64,000 nt of DNA from Hyphomicrobiales bacterium (GCA_017304475.1 JAFKKV010000034.1:55824-119823), one strand, 5' to 3'; counted from the first letter of the stretch, positions 34,925-44,569 are shown. The notes: a model not told the origin generated them from the sequence alone. Numbers and translations: made by a program.

Positions 34925-35313
34925 GTCTGAACTCCTCGTTGGGGGACCGGCTGCACTGGGCGCCGCTGAGGAGGACGTTAGCCACGCCACGATGCGCGCG
35001 GCAGTGTCGCGGCTTGCGGGGCGTTGCGGGGGCTTGGGCGCCATCGACGGGCGCCTGTTCGGGCCGCGGCGCTGAACAAGCTGATAGCGGCAATCATCGA
35101 GTGGAATGGTCGGGGAAGGCGGGTGCGGCGTCAAGACGCCGATGCCGCAATTGGCTGTGATGGACGGCATGGCCGGCCAAGGGAAACAGCCCGGTTCGGG
35201 CGGAAAACCCGCCTGCGCCCTTGCCAGTTCGTTCGGGAACCTGCACCACTACCGATCAGATCAGGGGCTTGCCCGGATTCTCTCTCTTGGCTCCCAGAAC
35301 GGCACGTTAAGCC
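34925..35313. promoter_or_regulatory. Divergent region upstream of cckA
   Basis: The 389 bases hold no convincing gene. A 7-bp-arm hairpin (CGGCGTC-AA-GACGCCG, 35126-35141) lies mid-region. TTAAG at 35307-35311, just before the cckA ATG, is a lone CtrA-like half-site. No clear ribosome-binding site precedes the cckA ATG. Confidence 0.35.
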
Positions 35314-37974
35314 ATGGCTATCGCCGAAAAAAGTGCTCGCCCGAAGGCGGGCACATCGCAGAAACCCCCGGTGCCGCGCGCCGTCGATCGCGCCGACCGG
35401 TCGGGCTCGACGACCATGGTGCTCGCGGTCGCCCTGGTGCTGGTCGGCGCCGCGCTGTTCTTCCTGACCATCGGCCGCGACAACGCCTATCCCTATGTCA
35501 TCGGGCTGTTGGCGATCCTGTCGGTCGTGGGCGTGTTCTCGCTGTTCGCCTATGCCGCCGGCATCCTGCGCTTCGCAACCGAAGAAAGCCGCAACGATTT
35601 CACCAAGGCCATGGTCGACAGCACGCCGGATGCGGCTGTCGTGACCGAGCCGGCCGGGCGGGTGCTCTATGCCAATCCGAGCTATCTGGAGCTGACCGGG
35701 GCCAGCGGCGAAAGCGACGTGCGCGGCGTCGAGCGGGCCTTTTCCAATGCGCCCGAGGTGTCGGAGGCGATCTACCGCCTGTCGCAGGCGGCGCGTGAAG
35801 GCCGCCGCCACCAGGAGGAGGTGCGCCAGCCGGACGGCGCGGGGGCACGCTGGTTCCGCCTGCGCGTGCGGCCGCTGGTGCGCGACGGGCTGCCGGCGCC
35901 GCGCGGCATGAACAAGGCCACGGTCTGGACGGTGGAGGATATCAGCCGCGACCGGCAGAATGCCGAAAGCGCCTTCGAGACCCTGCAGAAGGCCATCGAC
36001 TTCCTCGATCACGCGCCGGCCGGCTTCTTCTCCATGGAGCCGAACGGCGAGATCGCTTATATGAACGCGACGCTCGCCGGCTGGCTCGACCACGACCTGG
36101 CCGAGGTCGGCCCGGGCGGGCTGGCGCTCGCCGACATCCTGGCGGCCGATGGCGCGGCGCTGCTGCGCACGGTGACGCCGGCGCCCGGCGAGGTGCGCAC
36201 CGCCACTTTCGATCTCGACCTGAAGAAGCGCGGCGGCGAAGCCTTGCCGGTGCGCCTCTTGCACAAGGTCGCCTTTGCCGGCGACGGCACGGCCGGCTCG
36301 TCGCGCACGCTGGTCATCCATCGCGGCCGCGGCAGCGATACTGGCGACAGCCTGCGGGCGGCCGAGGTGCGCTTCGCCCGCTTCTTCAACAATTCGCCCT
36401 TGGGCATCTCGACCGTCGACAAGGCGGGCCATGTCGGCCGGTCCAACCCGATCTTCGCCAGGCTCTCGGCCGAATTGCTGCCGGCGGGCGAGATCGGCCC
36501 GCGCTCGATCCTGTCGCTGGTCAAGGACAGTTCCAGGCCCGGGCTGTCGCAAGCGATCGGCGAGGCCGCCGAGGGCCGCGGCGACCTGGTGCCGGTCGAC
36601 GGCGCCCTGCAGGGCGACGCCAATCGCTTCGCCCGCTTCTTCGTCGCGCCGGTGGACGATCCCGACCAGCCGGGCGAGGCGGCGATCGTCTATGCGGTGG
36701 AGACCACCGAGCTCCGGCAATTGCAGGAGCAGTTCGCCCAGTCGCAGAAAATGAACGCGGTCGGCCAGCTCGCTGGCGGCGTGGCGCATGATTTCAACAA
36801 TGTGCTGCAGGCGATCATCGGCCATGCCGACCTGCTGCTGATGAACCACAAGCCGGCCGACCCGTCGTTCAACGACATCACCCAGATCAAGCAGAACGCC
36901 AACCGGGCGGCGAGCCTGGTGCGCCAGCTGCTGGCCTTCTCGCGCAAGCAGACGCTCAGGCCCCAGGTGATCCAGCTCGGCGACGTGCTGTCGGACCTGT
37001 CCATGCTGCTGCGCCGGTCGCTCGGCGAGCGGGTCGGTCTCGACATGGTCCATGGCCGCGACCTCTGGCCGATCCGCGCCGACGTGACCCAACTTGAGCA
37101 GGTGATCCTCAATCTCGCGGTCAATGCCCGTGACGCCATGCCGGACGGCGGCAAGCTGACCATCAAGACGCTGAACGTGGCGGCCGCCGATATCCGGCGC
37201 TACGACAGCAAGGACCATCCGGTGGAAGTGCCGGCGACCGATTGCGTGCTCATCGAAGTGAGCGATACCGGCACCGGCATTCCCGACGAGGTAGTCCAGA
37301 AGATCTTCGATCCGTTCTTCTCGACCAAGGAGGTCGGCAAGGGCACCGGGCTCGGCCTGTCCACCGTCTATGGCATCGTCAAGCAGTCCGGCGGCTATAT
37401 CTTCGTCGATACCGCGGTCGGCAAGGGCACGACGTTCCGGATCTTCCTGCCGCGCCATGTCGAGGAAGCCGAGGAAGCGCGCCCGGCCGTGCCGGCGCCG
37501 CCGGCGGCCCTGCTGGTCTCCGGCAAGATCGAGGCTCCGGCCGTCGAGGTGACGCCGGCGCCCGCGCCGCCGAAGCCGCCCCAGCCGGCGCGCGACGATA
37601 CCGGCGCCGGCACCATCCTGCTGGTCGAGGACGAGGACGCGGTCAGGGCCTTCGCCTCACGCGCGCTCGCCTCGCGCGGCTATACGGTGCTTGAGGCGGC
37701 CTCCGGCGTCGAGGCGCTGGAGGTGATGGAAGAGGCCGGCGGCGCGGTCGACCTCGTGGTCTCCGACGTGGTCATGCCGGAAATGAACGGGCCGACCTTG
37801 CTGGTCGAGCTGCGCAAGACCAATCCCGACCTCAAGGTGATCTTCGTCTCGGGTTATGCCGAGGACGCCTTCAAGAAGGACCTGCCCGAAGGCTCGCATT
37901 TCGCCTTCCTGCCAAAACCGTTCTCGCTCAAGCAGTTGATCGAGGCGGTGAAGGAACAGATCAAGAAGGCCTGA
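35314..37974 (+). CDS. cckA: Hybrid sensor histidine kinase/response regulator CckA
   Basis: CckA controls phosphorylation of CtrA and CpdR through ChpT and so times the cell cycle. The 886-residue protein has two transmembrane helices (about 35-53 and 61-83) and PAS-like regions (about 95-205, 215-330, 350-465). The HisKA phospho-His is at about 492 (GQLAGGVAHDFNN). The HATPase carries NLAVNARDAM and SDTGTGIPDEV. A Pro-rich linker leads to a receiver domain with phospho-Asp near 818 (VVSDVVMPEMNG). Every element matches alphaproteobacterial CckA. A CtrA box lies upstream of flgB in this window. The receiver C terminus is complete. Confidence 0.93.
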   Translation: MAIAEKSARPKAGTSQKPPVPRAVDRADRSGSTTMVLAVALVLVGAALFFLTIGRDNAYPYVIGLLAILSVVGVFSLFAYAAGILRFATEESRNDFTKAMVDSTPDAAVVTEPAGRVLYANPSYLELTGASGESDVRGVERAFSNAPEVSEAIYRLSQAAREGRRHQEEVRQPDGAGARWFRLRVRPLVRDGLPAPRGMNKATVWTVEDISRDRQNAESAFETLQKAIDFLDHAPAGFFSMEPNGEIAYMNATLAGWLDHDLAEVGPGGLALADILAADGAALLRTVTPAPGEVRTATFDLDLKKRGGEALPVRLLHKVAFAGDGTAGSSRTLVIHRGRGSDTGDSLRAAEVRFARFFNNSPLGISTVDKAGHVGRSNPIFARLSAELLPAGEIGPRSILSLVKDSSRPGLSQAIGEAAEGRGDLVPVDGALQGDANRFARFFVAPVDDPDQPGEAAIVYAVETTELRQLQEQFAQSQKMNAVGQLAGGVAHDFNNVLQAIIGHADLLLMNHKPADPSFNDITQIKQNANRAASLVRQLLAFSRKQTLRPQVIQLGDVLSDLSMLLRRSLGERVGLDMVHGRDLWPIRADVTQLEQVILNLAVNARDAMPDGGKLTIKTLNVAAADIRRYDSKDHPVEVPATDCVLIEVSDTGTGIPDEVVQKIFDPFFSTKEVGKGTGLGLSTVYGIVKQSGGYIFVDTAVGKGTTFRIFLPRHVEEAEEARPAVPAPPAALLVSGKIEAPAVEVTPAPAPPKPPQPARDDTGAGTILLVEDEDAVRAFASRALASRGYTVLEAASGVEALEVMEEAGGAVDLVVSDVVMPEMNGPTLLVELRKTNPDLKVIFVSGYAEDAFKKDLPEGSHFAFLPKPFSLKQLIEAVKEQIKKA

Positions 37975-38037
37975 GGGGCAGGGCGTCGGAGTATTGGCTC
38001 GGTTTGCCGCCCTTCGAGGCTCGCGCGTGGACCACGA

Positions 38038-38188
38038 CGTCACCCCCGGCGAGCGAAGCGAGGGAAGGGGGTCCAGGACCGCCTCATCCGCGCTCGCAGA
38101 GCATCGTTGAAGCGGTCTCGCCGTGTCGAGCAAGACGCCCTGCAACCCCTGGACCCCCTTCCCTCGCTTCGCTCGCCGGGGGTGACGT
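38038..38188. repeat. Intergenic inverted repeat, family A (second copy)
   Basis: Arms at 38038-38077 and 38149-38188 are perfect 40-base inverted complements around a 71-base loop. The arm ends match the copy at 14592-14750 (CGTCACCCCCGGC; GAAGGGGGTCCAG), and the loop contains the reverse complement of that loop's CTCGACACGGCGA. It lies between cckA and a convergent gene. Confidence 0.9.
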
Positions 38189-38264
38189 AGTGGTCCGCGC
38201 GTTGAAGCTGGCCAGGGCGCTGGATCCGTCGTTTCGCGCGGGTCATCCCGTGGCGAATGGCACC

Positions 38265-38600
38265 CTACTGGCAATTCCGCGCGATGATCACGCGCCAGTC
38301 GGCGATCGAGCCGACCATCTGGCCGACATTCTCGCTTCTGGTGCGGCCGGTGCTGCAGCGCTCGAACACCGAGGCGGCTTGGGTCATGGCGCGCAGGTGA
38401 TCGCGGAACGCGGTGCAGCGCTGGGGCATCGGAAGGTTGCGGGTTTCCTCGAGCCGGACCAGGGCATGGCGGAGCCTTGTGTCGGTGGCCGAGAGGTCGC
38501 GGGCGCAAAAGGCCTCGGAGGGCGAGGCAGCGACGAAGGCCGGGGCGACCGCCGTCAGGGCGAGCGCGACGGCGATGCGGGCAACGGCCTTAGGCTGCAT
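38265..38600 (-). CDS. Small secreted protein, paralogue of upstream gene
   Basis: From ATG 38600 the protein is about 111 residues with a signal peptide (cut near SPSEA). The mature part has four Cys and the block CTAFRDHLRAMTQAASVFERCSTGRTRSENVGQMVGSIADWRVIIARNC. The same pattern closes the preceding gene, so the two are tandem paralogues. The family is unknown to me. Cys pairing suggests a disulphide-bonded periplasmic helical domain. Confidence 0.65.
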   Translation of the reverse strand: MQPKAVARIAVALALTAVAPAFVAASPSEAFCARDLSATDTRLRHALVRLEETRNLPMPQRCTAFRDHLRAMTQAASVFERCSTGRTRSENVGQMVGSIADWRVIIARNCQ

Positions 38601-38611
38601 GATGCTGAGAT

Positions 38612-39190
38612 TTACCGGCAGCTCGACGAGACCACGCCGCGCCATTCGGCGGCGTTCTGGCGGATGAGGTTGACCTTGGTGGCGCGCTCATGGCCGGTGG
38701 TGCAACGGTCGGCGACGGTCACGGCGCGCGAAAGGGCGGCGAGGTGATCGCGCAGCGCCGTGCATTGCAGGCCCATCTCGGCCTCTTCCAGCGCCTCGAA
38801 TTTGGCGAGCGTGGCATTGGTCTCGGCGTCCGCCGCGGCGAGTTCCTCGGCGCAGGGACGCACGATCTGCGGCACCGTCTGCAAGGACACGGTCTGCGGT
38901 AAGGTGCGGGGGATGTCGACCTGGCGGGGCGCGGCGGGTGCGGCGATCTGCGCGGTCGGGGTCGCCTGCATCATCGTGCGACCCGGCGCCGCCGAGGGGG
39001 GCAGGGCTGCGAGCTGCAAGGTCCGCGGCGAAGCGGTCTGGCCTTGGGCCGCGGCCGGCCAGGCGGTCAGGATCATCGCCAGGAAGGCGACGATGGTTGC
39101 CAGAACCAGTGAGCTCGCGATCAGCGCCAGGGTCTGGGCGTCGGCGGAGGCGGGTTTGGCTGCTGCAAAAACCTGGTTCGACCTGGGCAT
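38612..39190 (-). CDS. Membrane-anchored protein with the same 4-Cys domain
   Basis: The 192-residue protein starts at ATG 39190 with AGAGGGAC about 6 bases upstream. It has one transmembrane or signal segment (about 20-47), an Ala/Pro/Thr linker and a C-terminal domain with PCAEEL, CTALRDHLAALSRAVTVADRCTTGHERATKV and SSSC. This is the domain of the following gene (11 bp apart) on a membrane anchor. Function unknown. Confidence 0.65.
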   Translation of the reverse strand: MPRSNQVFAAAKPASADAQTLALIASSLVLATIVAFLAMILTAWPAAAQGQTASPRTLQLAALPPSAAPGRTMMQATPTAQIAAPAAPRQVDIPRTLPQTVSLQTVPQIVRPCAEELAAADAETNATLAKFEALEEAEMGLQCTALRDHLAALSRAVTVADRCTTGHERATKVNLIRQNAAEWRGVVSSSCR

Positions 39191-39405
39191 CGCGTGTCCC
39201 TCTGGCATGACGGCCACATTGGCCCGACGCCGTTTCGTGGGGATTGCGGGGCAGCCGAGGCTCTGTTTCCACCCGGTAACAGAGTGGCAACTGGGGCTCG
39301 GCTGCCGCCGCTGACGCACTTACCTCATATCAACGGCCCGGATGGTGCCCGGAGCCGGCCACGCAGGCGGGCCGTCGATATCTACGCATTCAGGTCGATA
39401 ACGGT

Positions 39406-40401
39406 TCACCGGCCGACAAGTTCCAAGGCGGCCTCCGTATAACGCTTGCCGGCAATGGCTTCGGCCGGCATGGCCTCGGCGATGGCGTCGAGCACGGCCT
39501 GGTCGAGCGTGAGACTGGCGGCGGCGACATTCTGCGCGAGATGGGCGATGCGCCGCGCGCCGGGGATCGGCACGATGTCGTCGCCCTGGTGCAGGACCCA
39601 GGCGAGCGCGAGCTGCGCCGCGGTGACGCCGAGGCTGGCGGCGATCGCGCCGAGACGGTCGACGAGCGCGACATTGCGTTCGAGATTGCCGTCCTGGAAG
39701 CGCGGCAGACCACGGCGGAAGTCGTCCTCGCCCAGTGCCGTGCGATCGCGGATCGCGCCGGTCAACAGCCCCCGGCCGAGCGGACTATAGGGCACGAAGC
39801 CGATGCCGAGTTCGCGGCAGACCGGCAGGACCTCGTCTTCGGGATCGCGGGTCCACAAGGAATATTCGCTCTGCACGGCTGCGATCGGATGCACCGCATG
39901 GGCCCGCCGGATCGTGGCGGCACCGGCCTCCGACAGGCCGAGGGCGCGCACCTTGCCCTCGCGCACCAGCTCGGCCATGGCGCCGACCGTATCCTCGATC
40001 GGCACGCGGGGATCGACGCGGTGCTGGTAATAGAGGTCGATGACCTCGATGCCGAGCCGCTTCAGCGACGCCTCGGCGACCGCCTTGACGTGCTCGGGCC
40101 GGCTGTCGACGCCGACCATGCGGCTGTGGCCGGTTCCTTCGTCGGCGATCCTGAAGCCGAATTTGGTGGCGATCACCACCTGGTCGCGGACCGGGCGGAG
40201 CGCCTTGCCGACCAGCACCTCATTGTCGAAGGGCCCATAGACCTCGGCGGTGTCGAACAAGGTGACGCCGAGATCGACGGCGTGCCGCAGGGTTGCGATG
40301 GCATCCGCCTCGTCCTGTCCGCCATAGGCGTGGCTCATGCCCATGCAGCCGAGGCCGACCGGCGACACGACGAGTTCGGTTCCGAGCTTGCGCTTGATCA
40401 T
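39406..40401 (-). CDS. Aldo/keto reductase
   Basis: The 331-residue TIM-barrel NADPH reductase has LGCMGMSHAYG, the catalytic tetrad Asp/Tyr in FDTAEVYGPFDNE, Lys in VIATKFGF and His in YYQHRVDP. VQSEYSLWTRDPE and IPGARRIAHLAQN follow. This is the AKR13-like group that reduces aldehydes and ketones. AGGAG lies about 8 bases before the ATG. It is divergent from a LysR gene that probably controls it. Confidence 0.92.
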   Translation of the reverse strand: MIKRKLGTELVVSPVGLGCMGMSHAYGGQDEADAIATLRHAVDLGVTLFDTAEVYGPFDNEVLVGKALRPVRDQVVIATKFGFRIADEGTGHSRMVGVDSRPEHVKAVAEASLKRLGIEVIDLYYQHRVDPRVPIEDTVGAMAELVREGKVRALGLSEAGAATIRRAHAVHPIAAVQSEYSLWTRDPEDEVLPVCRELGIGFVPYSPLGRGLLTGAIRDRTALGEDDFRRGLPRFQDGNLERNVALVDRLGAIAASLGVTAAQLALAWVLHQGDDIVPIPGARRIAHLAQNVAAASLTLDQAVLDAIAEAMPAEAIAGKRYTEAALELVGR

Positions 40402-40516
40402 GATGGTTCGCTCCTGAAGCGGCCGGGATCGGCCAGGGAATGGGCGAAAGCTAGACAGTTGAGCTGTTCGGCATAATTGGCTTTGGAATGAATGGGCTGT
40501 TCGATATCATTCATGA
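40402..40516. promoter_or_regulatory. Divergent promoter with LysR-type dyad
   Basis: ATGAAT (40488-40493) and ATTCAT (40509-40514), 15 bases apart, form a dyad just upstream of the LysR start at 40517. This is the layout of a LysR autoregulatory site. No Shine-Dalgarno is visible before that ATG. Confidence 0.4.
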
Positions 40517-41413
40517 ATGGCCCGTACCGACCTGCCCGCGCTCACCGTCTTCGCCAGCGTCGCTGCCAACAGCAGTTTCCGCGGCGCGGCGACCCAGCTC
40601 GGCATCTCGCCCTCGGCGGTCAGCCACGCCGTGAGCGGGCTGGAGGCCGCGCTCGGCGTCCGGCTCCTGGCGCGCACCACCCGCAGCGTCGCGCTGACGG
40701 AAGCGGGCAGCAGGCTGATCGCCCGGATCGGCCCGGCGCTGGAGGAGATCGCGGCGGCCCTCGAGGACACGGCGGCCGCCGGTGGCCGGCCGGCCGGGCG
40801 GCTGCGATTGAGCGTGCCCTTGCAGGCGGCCGAACTGATGGTCGCGCCGCAGACCGGCCACTTCGCCGCGGCCTATCCGGACGTGACGCTGGAACTCGTC
40901 GTGCAAGATGGCTTCGTCGACCTGGTGGCCTCGGGTTTCGACGCCGGCATGAGGCTCGGCGAGAGCCTGGAACAGGACATGATCGCGATCCGGATCGGGC
41001 CCGACATGCGCATGGCCGCGGTGGCGACGCCGGACTATTTTCAGCGCTTTCCGCCGCCGCTGCATCCAAGCGATCTTCGCCGGCACGTCTGCATCGGCCG
41101 CCGCTTCACCGGCGGCGGGCTCTATCGCTGGGAGTTCGAGAAGGACGGCGAGGCGCTGGAGATCGCGGTGGACGGCCGTCTGGTGTTCAACGAGGGCCGG
41201 CTGATCACTGCCGCCGCGCTCGCCGGCGCGGGCCTTGCCTATGTCATGGAGGCGATGGTCGCCGACGAGATCGCCTCGGGCAAGCTCACGCGCGTGCTGG
41301 GCGACTGGTGCCCGCCATTTCCAGGTTTTTTTCTGTATTACCCGTCACGACGGCAGATGCGCCCGGCGCTCAGGGCGTTCATCGATTTCTTCACCGGGGC
41401 GAATGGGGAGTAG
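40517..41413 (+). CDS. LysR-family transcriptional regulator
   Basis: The 298-residue protein begins DLPALTVFASVAANSSFRGAATQLGISPSAVSHAVSGLEAALGVRLLARTTRSV, a LysR winged helix-turn-helix, followed by the periplasmic-binding-like effector domain. It is divergent from the aldo/keto reductase gene, the usual arrangement for regulator and target. No strong ribosome-binding site precedes ATG 40517. Confidence 0.92.
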   Translation: MARTDLPALTVFASVAANSSFRGAATQLGISPSAVSHAVSGLEAALGVRLLARTTRSVALTEAGSRLIARIGPALEEIAAALEDTAAAGGRPAGRLRLSVPLQAAELMVAPQTGHFAAAYPDVTLELVVQDGFVDLVASGFDAGMRLGESLEQDMIAIRIGPDMRMAAVATPDYFQRFPPPLHPSDLRRHVCIGRRFTGGGLYRWEFEKDGEALEIAVDGRLVFNEGRLITAAALAGAGLAYVMEAMVADEIASGKLTRVLGDWCPPFPGFFLYYPSRRQMRPALRAFIDFFTGANGE

Positions 41414-41448
41414 GGAATGGCGAATGGGGAGGAGGGGCCTCGCGACCA

Positions 41449-41609
41449 ACCCTCTCCCATAGGGAGAGGGTGGCGCCGTCAGGCGCCGGGTGAGGGGCGT
41501 AAGCTTTCAAGGTGAGCGCCAATGCGCGTCGGGCACATCGCCCTATCCGGAGATGGACGACCCCTCACCCGGCAGCTGCCGCTGCCACCCGCTCCCTCTG
41601 GGAGAGGGT
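41449..41609. repeat. Intergenic inverted repeat, family B (reverse orientation)
   Basis: Hairpins at 41449-41471 (perfect 10-base arms, loop ATA) and at about 41587-41609 (one mismatch) bound the unit. GGCGCCGTCAGGCGCCGGGTGAGGGG lies left and CCCCTCACCCGGCAGCTGCC right, the mirror order of the copies at 16084 and 24902. It sits between convergent lysR and fumarase genes. Confidence 0.88.
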
Positions 41610-41649
41610 TGATTTCGCGGCGCTTTTCGCGTCTGCGCCACTCGCCCAC

Positions 41650-43278
41650 TCACCCCAGATTCAATTCCTTGAAGAAATCATTGCCCTTGTCGTCGACCAC
41701 GATGAAGGCCGGGAAGTCCTCGACCTCGATCTTCCAGATCGCCTCCATGCCGAGCTCGGCATATTCGAGGACCTCGACCTTCCGGATGCAGTCCTGCGCC
41801 AGGCGCGCGGCGGGGCCGCCGATCGAGCCGAGATAGAAGCCGCCATGCTTGGCGCAGGCCTCGCGCACGTCGCGTGAGCGGTTGCCCTTGGCGAGCATGA
41901 CCATGGAGCCGCCGGCGGCCTGGAACTGGTCGACGAAGCCGTCCATGCGACCGGCCGTGGTCGGGCCGAACGAGCCCGAGGCGAAGCCCTTCGGGGTCTT
42001 GGCGGGGCCGGCGTAATAGACCGGGTGGTCCTTGAAATATTGCGGCATGGGCTCGCCGGCATCGAGCCGCTCGCGGATCTTGGCATGCGCCAGGTCGCGG
42101 GCGACGATCATCGGGCCGGTGAGCGAGACGCGCGTCTTGATCGGGTGTTTCGACAGGGTTTCCAGGATCTCCGACATCGGCCGGGTCAGGTCAATGCGCA
42201 CGACCTCGCCGCCGAGCGCCTCGGTGTCGATCTCGGGCAGATATTTCGCCGGATTATGCTCGAGCTCCTCGACGAATACGCCGTCGCGGGTGATCTTGCC
42301 CATGGCCTGGCGGTCGGCCGAACAGGACACGGCAATGGCGATCGGCAGCGACGCGCCATGGCGCGGCATGCGGATGATGCGGACGTCGTGGCAGAAATAT
42401 TTGCCGCCGAATTGGGCGCCGACACCCATGGCCTGGGTCAGCTTGTGGATCTCCGCTTCCATGCCGACATCGCGGAAGGCATGGGCGAATTCCGAGCCCG
42501 CCGTCGGCAGGCCGTCGAGATAGCGGGCGGAGGCGAGCTTCGCCGTTTTCATCGTGTGCTCGGCGGAGAGGCCGCCAATGACGATGGCGAGGTGATAGGG
42601 CGGGCAGGCGGCGGTGCCGAGCGTCAGGATCTTCTCGTGCAGGAACTTGACCATGCGGTCATGGGTCAGGATCGAGGGCGGCGCCTGGAACAGGAAGCTC
42701 TTATTGGCCGAGCCGCCGCCCTTGGCCATGAACAGGAATTTGTAGGCATCGTCGCCCTCGGCATAGATCTCGATCTGCGCCGGCAGGTTGTTGCGGGTGT
42801 TCTTCTCCTCGAACATGGAGAGCGGCGCGAGCTGCGAATAACGCAGGTTCTTCTTCTCATAGGCGTCGAGCACGCCCTGGCCGACCGCTGCCTCGTCCTC
42901 GCCGCTGGTCCAGATGCGCCGGCCCTTCTTGCCCATGACGATGGCGGTGCCGGTGTCCTGGCACATGGGCAATACGCCGCCGGCGGCGATATTGGCGTTC
43001 TTCAAGAGGTCGAAGGCGACGAATTTGTCGTTGGCGGTCGATTCCGGGTCGTCGATGATCTTGACCAGCTGGGCGAGATGGCTCGGCCGGAGCAGGTGGT
43101 TGATGTCGATGAAGGCGGTCTCCGACAGGAGCCGGATCGCCTCGCGGTCGACCACCACGACCTCCTCGCCGAGAACTTTTTCGACCCGCACGCCCTCCGA
43201 GGTCAGCTTGCGATAGGTCGTTTCGTCCTTGGCCAGGGGAAACAGCTGATAGGAACCGGCGGTGAGCGGAGCGTTCAT
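41650..43278 (-). CDS. fumA: Class I fumarate hydratase
   Basis: The enzyme interconverts fumarate and malate in the TCA cycle with an oxygen-sensitive [4Fe-4S] cluster. From ATG 43278 (GAGGATC upstream) it has 542 residues. Candidate cluster cysteines lie in LPMCQDTGTA, GTAACPPYH and VSCSADRQ. The C-terminal beta domain has ASGSFGPTTAGRMDGFVDQFQAAGGSMVMLAKGNRS. Length and motifs fit single-chain class I fumarases. Ten extra codons to 43308 are possible but less supported. Confidence 0.95.
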   Translation of the reverse strand: MNAPLTAGSYQLFPLAKDETTYRKLTSEGVRVEKVLGEEVVVVDREAIRLLSETAFIDINHLLRPSHLAQLVKIIDDPESTANDKFVAFDLLKNANIAAGGVLPMCQDTGTAIVMGKKGRRIWTSGEDEAAVGQGVLDAYEKKNLRYSQLAPLSMFEEKNTRNNLPAQIEIYAEGDDAYKFLFMAKGGGSANKSFLFQAPPSILTHDRMVKFLHEKILTLGTAACPPYHLAIVIGGLSAEHTMKTAKLASARYLDGLPTAGSEFAHAFRDVGMEAEIHKLTQAMGVGAQFGGKYFCHDVRIIRMPRHGASLPIAIAVSCSADRQAMGKITRDGVFVEELEHNPAKYLPEIDTEALGGEVVRIDLTRPMSEILETLSKHPIKTRVSLTGPMIVARDLAHAKIRERLDAGEPMPQYFKDHPVYYAGPAKTPKGFASGSFGPTTAGRMDGFVDQFQAAGGSMVMLAKGNRSRDVREACAKHGGFYLGSIGGPAARLAQDCIRKVEVLEYAELGMEAIWKIEVEDFPAFIVVDDKGNDFFKELNLG

Positions 43279-43508
43279 GGTGAGATCCTCGATCGATGCG
43301 GCGTTCATAAGCCATCGCCGAGGTCTTTTGAAGCGGTTCTAAGGTGGGGCAGGGGCGCTGCCCGGAGGCTGTTCGGGAAGGCCATCCGGGCGTTTTGCCG
43401 GCATTCGGCATTCCCGGGGTTGGGCCCGCCGAGACGAGAATGATCCGCGAGGATGTGCGAGCGATCGGGCGAACCCATCCCGCAGCCAAACGGACGCGAC
43501 GTCAACGC

Positions 43509-43608
43509 ATCGTCTTGCCCGGGCTTGTCCCGGGCATCCACGACTTGTGCTTCGATGATCGAGCGGGTCGAATTCGTGGATGGCCGGGACAAGCCCGGCC
43601 AAGACGAT
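43509..43608. repeat. Intergenic inverted repeat, family C
   Basis: ATCGTCTTGCCCGGGCTTGT at 43509 pairs with the sequence ending AAGACGAT at 43608. ATCCACGA and CGTGGAT flank the centre. It lies between the fumarase 5' end and the 3' end of the GhrA-like gene. The rest of 43279-43642 shows nothing else. Confidence 0.88.
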
Positions 43609-43642
43609 GTGAGCGCGCGAGGACGCGTTCTCAAGCGGTTTC

Positions 43643-44569
43643 CTAATAACCGCTCGCCCGGTCGACGAGCCCCGGCAAAGGCTCGCCGGCCTGGTGGCGG
43701 GCGATGGTGTCGAGCACGAAATCGACGGCTGTTTCCGGGCGGGTCATGCTGGCGACATGGGGGGTCAGCAGGATTTTCGGGTGATCCCAGAAGGCATGGC
43801 CGGGGGCCAAGGGTTCTTGCTCGGTCACGTCGAGCACTGCCGCGGCGAGATGGCCCGAGCCGAGCGCCGCGAGCAGATCGGCCTCGACCAGATGGCCGCC
43901 GCGGCCGCAATTGACCAGGGCGGCGCCGGCTGGCAGCGCCGCGAAGAGCCGGGCGTTCAGAATGTGCCGGGTGGCCTCGGTCAGCGGCAGCAGGCAGACG
44001 AGGATGTCGACCTGGCCGAGAAAGGCGTCCAGCTCCGCCTCGCCGGTGAAACACGTGATGCCGTCAATGGCGCGCGCCGAGCGGTTCCAGCCGGAGAGCG
44101 GAAAGCCGAAAGCCCGGAGCTTGTCGAGCGCGGCCTGGCCGAGCTGGCCGAGCCCCATAATGCCGACCCGGCGGCTCGCCGCCGCGCGCACCTGGATCTC
44201 CCGCCAGACCTGGCGCTTCTGCTGGTCGATGAAGGGCACGAGGTCGCGGTGCAAGGCGAGCACGGCGAGCGTGACATATTCGGCCATGCTTTCGGCGATG
44301 CCGGGCTCGAGCATGCGAATGACCGGCAGGCTCGGCGGCAGCATCGAGAAATCGAACTGGTCGACGCCGGCGCCGACCGAGAACAGCAGTTCCAGATTGG
44401 GAAAGGTCTCCATGATCCGCTCCGGCGGCTGCCAGGCGGCGAGGTAGCGGATCGCGGCGGGATCGCCGATATCGGGCCAGACCCGGAAGGGCATGCCCGG
44501 CGCGCGCTCTGCGAAGAGCCGCGCCCAGACCGCGCCACGGGTGGCATTGGCCTTGTAGAGAACGGTCAT
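43643..44569 (-). CDS. Glyoxylate/hydroxypyruvate reductase A-like D-2-hydroxyacid dehydrogenase
   Basis: The 308-residue protein matches the GhrA branch. LLFSVGAGVDQFD is near residue 75, the NAD(P) motif GIMGLGQLGQ near 140, ALVNCGRGGHLVEADLL with the catalytic Arg, and PLAPGHAFWDHPKILLTPHVASMT with Glu and His. It should reduce glyoxylate or hydroxypyruvate with NADPH. The start is ATG 44569 with CGGAAG about 10 bases upstream. Confidence 0.9.
   Translation of the reverse strand: MTVLYKANATRGAVWARLFAERAPGMPFRVWPDIGDPAAIRYLAAWQPPERIMETFPNLELLFSVGAGVDQFDFSMLPPSLPVIRMLEPGIAESMAEYVTLAVLALHRDLVPFIDQQKRQVWREIQVRAAASRRVGIMGLGQLGQAALDKLRAFGFPLSGWNRSARAIDGITCFTGEAELDAFLGQVDILVCLLPLTEATRHILNARLFAALPAGAALVNCGRGGHLVEADLLAALGSGHLAAAVLDVTEQEPLAPGHAFWDHPKILLTPHVASMTRPETAVDFVLDTIARHQAGEPLPGLVDRASGY

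Noticed and set aside
35131..37458. 775-codon open frame on the minus strand inside cckA
   Set aside because: Antisense to a gene with complete kinase motifs. No start signal and no domain.
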